In this document: positions 5,914-10,046 of the stretch, one piece after another | Numbering within the stretch: position 1 is the stretch's first letter | How the letters are laid out: each line of letters opens with the position of its first letter | From: an uncultured Eubacteriales bacterium | GTDB taxonomy: Bacteria; Bacillota; Clostridia; Oscillospirales; Ruminococcaceae | DNA: 10,046 bases | Direction: 5' to 3' | Assembly (NCBI GenBank): GCA_902493155.1 | Contig: CABUOE010000073.1 | Location: forward strand, 1 to 10,046 | Notes under the pieces: model-generated | What the model saw: the letters and a program-made list of their open reading frames with translations, nothing else | Databases searched by the model: none | What the model was told of the DNA's origin: nothing | Position numbers and translations under genes: made by a program

Positions 5914-7485
5914 ATGACAAACGTTTTGTACATTCCTCTGGATGAACGGGCCTGCAATTATCGGTTCCCCCAGCAATTAGCCCAGATGACCGGCTCCATC
6001 CGGCTGCTGACCCCGCCGGAATCCATCATGGGTTACCGCAAAAACCCTGCCGACTGCGAAGCCCTCTGGCAGTGGCTCTTTGATCATGTTCAGCAATGTG
6101 AATACGCAATCCTGTCGGTAGACACCCTGGTCTACGGAAACATCCTCAATTCCCGCCTCCATCACCGCACCATCGAGGATTGTGAGCGCCTGCTCGACAA
6201 TTTCCGGAAGCTCAAATCCATGAATCCTTCCCTGGAGATTCACGCCTTCAGCATCGTCGCCCGGGTAGCCGCCTATAACGGCTCCATGGAGGATCCGGAT
6301 TACTGGGAAACCCACGGCCGGGACATCTGGCGGTACACCATCCTACGGGATAAGCTGAGCCGCGGCGAATCCACAGCAGAAGAACGCAAAGAATATACCG
6401 AACTGGTGGCCTTGATCCCCGCCGAGTACTTAAACGATTTTCTAGCCCGCCGCAAGGTGGATCGCGCTGTTAACCTGGCCTGCGTCGATCTGACTCACGA
6501 GGGCGTTTTCGAGATGCTCACCATCCCCAAGGACGACACCGCGGAATATGGTTACGCCGCTTTGGATCAGATGGCTATTTCAGAGAAAATTCGGGAACAC
6601 CGGCTTATGGGGCGGGTTTTGGTCTACCCCGGCGCAGATGAATTGGGCTGCGTCCTGTTGGCTCGGGTGTTCTGTCGGATAGAGTCTTATACGCCTCGCA
6701 TCTATGTTCGCTATTCCTCTACCCTAGGGCCCTTCCTCATTCCCATTGTTGAGGATCGCCCCCTGCACGAGGGCATCAAAGCACAGATCACCTCCCTGGG
6801 CGGCATCGTGGAGGACAGCGCCGCCGACAGCGACTGTATGCTGGCGGTACACTCCCCCGGCAAAGAGATGATCGACAGCTGCTTTCAGGATCACAAGGAC
6901 CTGACCTTTACCAGCCACATCAACACCGACGAGTTTATCCGATATATCAACGATTATATCGACCGCCAACAGAAAGCGGTGGGGGTGGCCGATGTGGCCT
7001 TCATCAACGGCTCCGACAAGGAGTTCATGGACTATCTGCTCACTTCTGGCACTCTGCACCGTATCCAGAGCGTCGGCGGCTGGAACACCGCTATGAATAC
7101 CGTAGGCGTCGTTTTGGCGCAGACGGTGATCGCTGCCTGCCGCAGCCGCTTTGAGGGCGATTACGACGCTTACCACCTGTCGGAAGAATTCAAGATGCAC
7201 CACGTCGTACAGGACTGGCTCTTCCAGGCCGACGCCCTCCAGACCTATTTTGCGGCCTATCGGGATAAAATCGATGTCTTTAACCTGCGGGAGTATTACG
7301 ACGAAAGTTACGCCTTTATCGGTAAGGAGCTCCACCGCCTCATCGACGAAAAGTTTCATGGGAAATACAAAGGCGCCGATATCGTCCTTGAAAACCTGGG
7401 CTGTCACTGGGACGGAGCCCAGTACATCCGGTTTGATTTGCACCTGGACGGCATCCGGCAAATCTGGGAACAGAATGAGACTTGA
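5914..7485 (+). CDS. DUF4127 family protein
   Basis: The 523-residue protein belongs by its motifs to DUF4127, a family without a known reaction. The signs are the N-terminal YIPLDERACN (6-15), SVDTLVYGNILNSR (68-81), IPKDDTAEYGY (204-214), YPGADE (238-243), INGSDKE (364-370) and GGWNTAMNTVG (388-398), spaced as expected across a complete protein. Conserved Asp, Glu and Arg residues in these motifs look like an active site, but no catalytic assignment is established that I know of. There is no signal peptide or membrane segment, so it is probably cytoplasmic. The ATG at 5914 is preceded by AGAAAGG (5897-5903), a weaker ribosome binding site than that of the upstream nif3-like gene. It is the second gene of that operon and ends before a hairpin at 7512-7539. 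DUF4127 genes are often seen, in my recollection, near sugar uptake and glycosidase genes, which fits this neighbourhood. Confidence 0.88.
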   Translation: MTNVLYIPLDERACNYRFPQQLAQMTGSIRLLTPPESIMGYRKNPADCEALWQWLFDHVQQCEYAILSVDTLVYGNILNSRLHHRTIEDCERLLDNFRKLKSMNPSLEIHAFSIVARVAAYNGSMEDPDYWETHGRDIWRYTILRDKLSRGESTAEERKEYTELVALIPAEYLNDFLARRKVDRAVNLACVDLTHEGVFEMLTIPKDDTAEYGYAALDQMAISEKIREHRLMGRVLVYPGADELGCVLLARVFCRIESYTPRIYVRYSSTLGPFLIPIVEDRPLHEGIKAQITSLGGIVEDSAADSDCMLAVHSPGKEMIDSCFQDHKDLTFTSHINTDEFIRYINDYIDRQQKAVGVADVAFINGSDKEFMDYLLTSGTLHRIQSVGGWNTAMNTVGVVLAQTVIAACRSRFEGDYDAYHLSEEFKMHHVVQDWLFQADALQTYFAAYRDKIDVFNLREYYDESYAFIGKELHRLIDEKFHGKYKGADIVLENLGCHWDGAQYIRFDLHLDGIRQIWEQNET

Positions 7486-7511
7486 ACGCTTTAATTTTTC
7501 CTAAATTAACA

Positions 7512-7539
7512 AAACCGCCTACCTTTTGGTAAGCGGTTT
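7512..7539. terminator. Terminator between the convergent DUF4127 and LacI-type genes
   Basis: AAACCGC (7512-7518) and TACC (7520-7523) pair with GGTA (7528-7531) and GCGGTTT (7533-7539) around a TTTT loop, with one C/A mismatch inside the stem. Read on the minus strand the stem is followed by TTTTGTTAATTT, so it should end the regulator transcript well. On the plus strand the T run is only three bases, so termination there may be weaker. Confidence 0.75.
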
Positions 7540-7547
7540 AATAAGAA

Positions 7548-9608
7548 TTAATGGCGGGCTGACACGTGGTTCGGATTTTCCTCCAGCGCATTTAAAAGCT
7601 GATGAGAGGGATCCTCCTTGAACACTGTACCCCATGCCCGCAAAAGATTTTCCGGCGTCACATAAACTGGCTCGATGCCCACAAAAGGCGGCACCTTTTT
7701 GCCGATGAGGGAGCCGGCCGCAGCCAGCGCCATGGCCATTCCCTGCTCATAGGGAAGCTGGGCGCTCAACGCTTTCACCATACCGCCTTTGGCCATATTG
7801 AGGGCCATGGCGTATTCCAAATCAGCAGTGACTACCGCCACATCCGAGCGGTTCAGATCGTTTAAAGCGTTCATCACATGCATAGCCGGGCCTTCCCAAC
7901 TGATGTAAAGCCCCTCGATCTCCGGATGCCTCTTCATCAGCTCCAGCGTTTTGGTATAGGCGTTTTCCTCATTTTCAAAAGAGATTGAGCCGACGATTTT
8001 CAATTCCGGATATTCTTCCATAAGAATCTGTTCGGCGGCATTATCCCGCTGCAACGTACTGTAGTAAGAAGGGGCGCCGTGCTTGATGAGCCCCACATTT
8101 TTCAGATTGTGCTTGCGCATATATTCGCCCAAACCACGTCCGGCCTGCCGGCCGTGGGAACGCTCGTTGACAGACACGCAGGAAACATAGTCCTTGGGGG
8201 TCAGGCCGTTGGGGACATTGGTAATCAGCACCAGCTTTGTCTTGCTGGCGGCAATTTTCTTAAACGCCGCAGAAGTTTTAACGCTGTCGGTGGGAATGGA
8301 GATCAGGATATCCGGTTCCAGTGAAAGCAGGCTGTTTAATTGCTTCGACTGCATTACAGGGTCGAAATGGGCATCAGTCACCGCCAACAGGGAAATTCCC
8401 AGAGCGTTAAATATATCCTTGATACCCTGTTCGTGCAGGCTCATCCAAGCCTTTCCGGTATAGTGAAAAGAAATTGCAGCTGTGTATTTTCCCTCTCGAA
8501 TCTGCTTCTTTTCCCCGTCGGTGAGCTGAAGCTGGTCAAGAGAGGCCGCTTTTTCTCCAAAAGGTCCGCGGCCGATACCGATGGTGGATGCACGCACTCG
8601 CAGTTCTGTGGGAACGACGATATGGGCGTGCTTGTCTGTACTGGGGCCGCTGGTTCCGCCGTCGCTGGGCAGGATATGCTTCAGCAGCTCCTCCACCACG
8701 TGTTCACCGATTCTGTCGGTATCTTGGGCCACCGTCGTAATATGGGGCTCCAGCAAAGCTGCCCACTCAAAGTCGTTGAATCCGACAATAGACAAGTCTT
8801 TGGGACAGGAAATATTATTGGCATCAATAAATCGGAAAATGGCAATAATGGTTTTGTAATTTGCCGCAAAGATGGCAGTAGGCGGATTGGACCCCAGCAG
8901 AAGGGTTTTCAATGCGCTGAAAATCTGCTCGTCCGTCGTCAGGTCCGACACCACATAGCGGGGGTCGAAACTAATGTTGTTTTTCTCCAGCGCCGAACGA
9001 TAACCATTGATCCGCTCGATATTGGATTCCGAGTTCCGGTTGCCGCAAATTAGAGCGATATTTTCGTGTCCGCTGCGAATTAAGTGGGTGGTTGCCTTAT
9101 AGGCACCGCCAAAATTATCGGAAGCGATCACATCGGCAGCTAAGCCTTCCACTTCTTTTCCCACCAGGACAGTAGGGATCTTCAGTTTCCCCAGTTGTTT
9201 GGTCAGCACAGCTTCATCGGCGTCCGGAAAAACAATGACCCCCAAAGCGCCGGGGGAAGAAAGCAACAGCTGCTGGTAGATTTCCAGCTTGGCCCCGTCT
9301 TTGCCATAATCCACTGAAATCAAAGAAATCCCTTTCTGTTTTAATTCCTGTTCAATTTTTTTCTCTACTTCCAATTGAAAGGAGTTATGGATATTGGAGG
9401 CCAGCAAAACCACAAACTTATGGCTCGTTGTCAGGGCAGCCGCCTTGTTTTTTTTGATGACAAAGTTGGGCGGAAACTCCAAGGCTTCTATGGCGTCCTC
9501 CACCCGTTTTACCAGCTCCGGGCTGACATATCTGGTTTTATTCACAACGTGGGAAACGGTAGCGGCCGATACTCCCGCCATTTTTGCAACATCGTTGATG
9601 GTAGCCAT
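7548..9608 (-). CDS. LacI-family regulator fused to a second periplasmic-binding-type sugar-binding domain
   Basis: This 686-residue protein is about twice the usual LacI length (roughly 330-350). Residues 3-22 form the LacI helix-turn-helix (INDVAKMAGVSAATVSHVVN). Residues about 65-342 form a complete LacI effector-binding core: VIASDNFGGAY (160-170), SIVGFNDFEWA (273-283), HITTVAQDTDRIGEHV (289-304) and the closing VVPTELRVRAST (331-342). After a linker, residues about 376-665 form a second type I periplasmic-binding fold resembling RbsB-like proteins (DILISIPTDS 433-442, then VNERSHGRQAG 480-490 and YVTPENLLRAW 649-659). No signal peptide is present, so both sensors are cytoplasmic. The start at 9608 is chosen because GGAG (9616-9619) lies 7 bases upstream and the next in-frame ATG (9728) falls in the -35 box. 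The hinge after the DNA-binding domain is unusual (FPPNFVIKKNK, 45-55). It probably controls itself and the divergent isomerase gene. Confidence 0.9.
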   Translation of the reverse strand: MATINDVAKMAGVSAATVSHVVNKTRYVSPELVKRVEDAIEALEFPPNFVIKKNKAAALTTSHKFVVLLASNIHNSFQLEVEKKIEQELKQKGISLISVDYGKDGAKLEIYQQLLLSSPGALGVIVFPDADEAVLTKQLGKLKIPTVLVGKEVEGLAADVIASDNFGGAYKATTHLIRSGHENIALICGNRNSESNIERINGYRSALEKNNISFDPRYVVSDLTTDEQIFSALKTLLLGSNPPTAIFAANYKTIIAIFRFIDANNISCPKDLSIVGFNDFEWAALLEPHITTVAQDTDRIGEHVVEELLKHILPSDGGTSGPSTDKHAHIVVPTELRVRASTIGIGRGPFGEKAASLDQLQLTDGEKKQIREGKYTAAISFHYTGKAWMSLHEQGIKDIFNALGISLLAVTDAHFDPVMQSKQLNSLLSLEPDILISIPTDSVKTSAAFKKIAASKTKLVLITNVPNGLTPKDYVSCVSVNERSHGRQAGRGLGEYMRKHNLKNVGLIKHGAPSYYSTLQRDNAAEQILMEEYPELKIVGSISFENEENAYTKTLELMKRHPEIEGLYISWEGPAMHVMNALNDLNRSDVAVVTADLEYAMALNMAKGGMVKALSAQLPYEQGMAMALAAAGSLIGKKVPPFVGIEPVYVTPENLLRAWGTVFKEDPSHQLLNALEENPNHVSARH

Positions 9609-9699
9609 AATGATTCTCCAATCATCCAAAAAATTTATAAAATTACAAACTACTTTTCTTTTTTTGAGCAAGAATAGTTCTAATTGTATTTCTATTATT

Positions 9700-9728
9700 A
9701 TTTTAACGCGATAAAGCTTTTCTGTCAA
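9700..9728 (-). promoter_or_regulatory. Promoter of the LacI-type regulator gene
   Basis: On the minus strand a perfect TTGACA (9728-9723) and TAAAAT (9705-9700) are 17 bases apart. Transcription should begin near 9693, leaving a leader of about 85 bases before the start codon at 9608. This promoter excludes the longer reading frame that begins at 9728. Confidence 0.85.
9702..9715. promoter_or_regulatory. Candidate LacI-type operator overlapping the regulator promoter
   Basis: TTTAACG-CGATAAA is a 14-base near-palindrome: the two 7-base half-sites agree in 6 of 7 positions. It has a central CG step, as LacI-family operators usually do. It covers part of the -10 box and spacer of the regulator's promoter, so binding would block it and give autorepression. 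A related sequence, TTAATCGCCATAAA (9750-9763), agrees in 11 of 14 positions. That the regulator encoded here binds them is inference. Confidence 0.45.
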
Positions 9729-9736
9729 TGAAAAAT

Positions 9737-9750
9737 AGAAAAATTTTTCT
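9737..9750. promoter_or_regulatory. Perfect AT-rich palindrome between the divergent promoters
   Basis: AGAAAAATTTTTCT is a perfect 14-base palindrome lying between the two -35 boxes of the divergent promoters (9723-9728 minus strand and 9790-9795 plus strand). Its A and T tracts could bend DNA, act as UP elements or bind a protein; in such AT-rich DNA it may also be chance. Confidence 0.3.
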
Positions 9751-9789
9751 TAATCGCCATAAAACAGTATAAAATTTATGCTTTTTACA

Positions 9790-9818
9790 TTGACTTTTTA
9801 GCAAAAATATGATAGGAT
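9790..9818 (+). promoter_or_regulatory. Promoter of the downstream sugar isomerase gene
   Basis: TTGACT (9790-9795) and TAGGAT (9813-9818) are 17 bases apart. Transcription should begin near 9825, giving a leader of about 150 bases. A second AT-rich stretch closer to the gene (TAAAAT 9938-9943) has no convincing -35 box. Confidence 0.68.
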
Positions 9819-9825
9819 AAGAACT

Positions 9826-9842
9826 GTAAAAAATGATTTTAC
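9826..9842. promoter_or_regulatory. Inverted repeat at the predicted transcription start of the isomerase gene
   Basis: GTAAAA (9826-9831) and TTTTAC (9837-9842) are perfect inverted repeats 5 bases apart. They begin at the predicted start point of the plus-strand promoter, a common place for a repressor site. As RNA the stem would be weak (six mostly AT pairs), so a protein-binding site is the better reading. Confidence 0.4.
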
Positions 9843-9974
9843 GCAAAGATAGAAAAATGTATTCGTTTTCTTTTTTTGCAGGGAAAACTTAACAAAATTG
9901 TTTCTTTATGGTCACTATTTTTGGTGATTCATTGTATTAAAATAATAGCAAAACAAAAAAGGAGAATGATTGTC

Positions 9975-10046
9975 ATGAAATTAGGATTCGTCAGCGCAAT
10001 CTTGGACACCTATTCATTTGAAGAAGTCATTGACTTCGCCAGCAGC
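9975..10046 (+). CDS. Probable sugar phosphate isomerase/epimerase (xylose isomerase-like TIM barrel), 3' truncated
   Basis: Only the first 24 residues are in the window (MKLGFVSAILDTYSFEEVIDF and three more). The opening KLGFVSAIL strand followed by a helix beginning SFEEVIDFA is typical of the first beta-alpha unit of sugar phosphate isomerase/epimerase proteins of the AP endonuclease 2-like TIM barrel family. These interconvert keto- and aldo-sugars or inositols, often with a divalent metal. A ribosome binding site AAGGAG (9959-9964) lies 10 bases before the ATG. The gene is divergent from the LacI-type regulator, which often means direct control by it. The assignment rests on a short fragment, so the substrate is open. 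Confidence 0.72.
   Translation, partial: MKLGFVSAILDTYSFEEVIDFASS

Noticed and set aside
9609..9728. Forty extra N-terminal residues on the LacI-type protein from an ATG at 9728
   Set aside because: The ATG lies within the -35 box of a perfect minus-strand promoter, there is no ribosome binding site before it, the extra residues look like translated AT-rich leader, and the ATG at 9608 has GGAG at the right distance and begins exactly at the LacI helix-turn-helix.
9858..9871. Catabolite-response element TGTATTCGTTTTCT
   Set aside because: Two core positions deviate and the symmetry is poor in AT-rich DNA; not strong enough to list as a feature.

Overview
The window reads like chromosomal DNA of a Gram-positive anaerobe of the Clostridia. 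The grounds are a T-box riboswitch in front of a tRNA synthetase gene, strong AAGGAGG-type ribosome binding sites, sigma-A-type promoters with 16-17 base spacers, AT-rich intergenic DNA between moderately GC-rich genes, and protein families typical of gut clostridia. The exact genus cannot be told from the sequence alone.

Layout. (1) 1-849, plus strand: the 3' end of a cardiolipin synthase gene, then a small gene for a membrane-anchored protein of unknown function 20 bases downstream. (2) 890-3271, plus strand: a self-contained metG unit. It has an extended -10 promoter, a T-box leader whose specifier codon reads AUG, the methionyl-tRNA synthetase gene with a C-terminal tRNA-binding domain, and a strong terminator. 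A second strong hairpin at 3338-3370 insulates this housekeeping unit from what follows. (3) 3440-10046: an accessory, apparently carbohydrate-related region. A minus-strand gene encodes a Gfo/Idh/MocA oxidoreductase resembling the NAD-dependent glycosidases of family GH109. Divergent from it is a two-gene operon encoding a Nif3-like dinuclear-metal protein and a DUF4127 protein. Convergent to that operon is a minus-strand gene for an unusual 686-residue LacI regulator that carries two successive periplasmic-binding-protein-type sugar-binding modules. Divergent from the regulator, the first 24 codons of a probable sugar phosphate isomerase/epimerase (TIM barrel) run off the right edge.

How the parts may work together (inference). 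Free uncharged tRNA-Met would switch on metG by antitermination. In the accessory region, the double-sensor LacI protein probably controls itself and the divergent isomerase gene. The intergenic DNA there holds clear back-to-back promoters and several operator-like inverted repeats. The GH109-like enzyme, Nif3-like protein, DUF4127 protein and isomerase together look like part of a poorly described sugar or glycoside-handling locus whose substrate cannot be read from this window.

The most noteworthy items are the LacI plus second sugar-binding-domain fusion with a degenerate hinge helix, the Nif3/DUF4127/GH109-like cluster, and the methionine T-box, which can be traced base by base.
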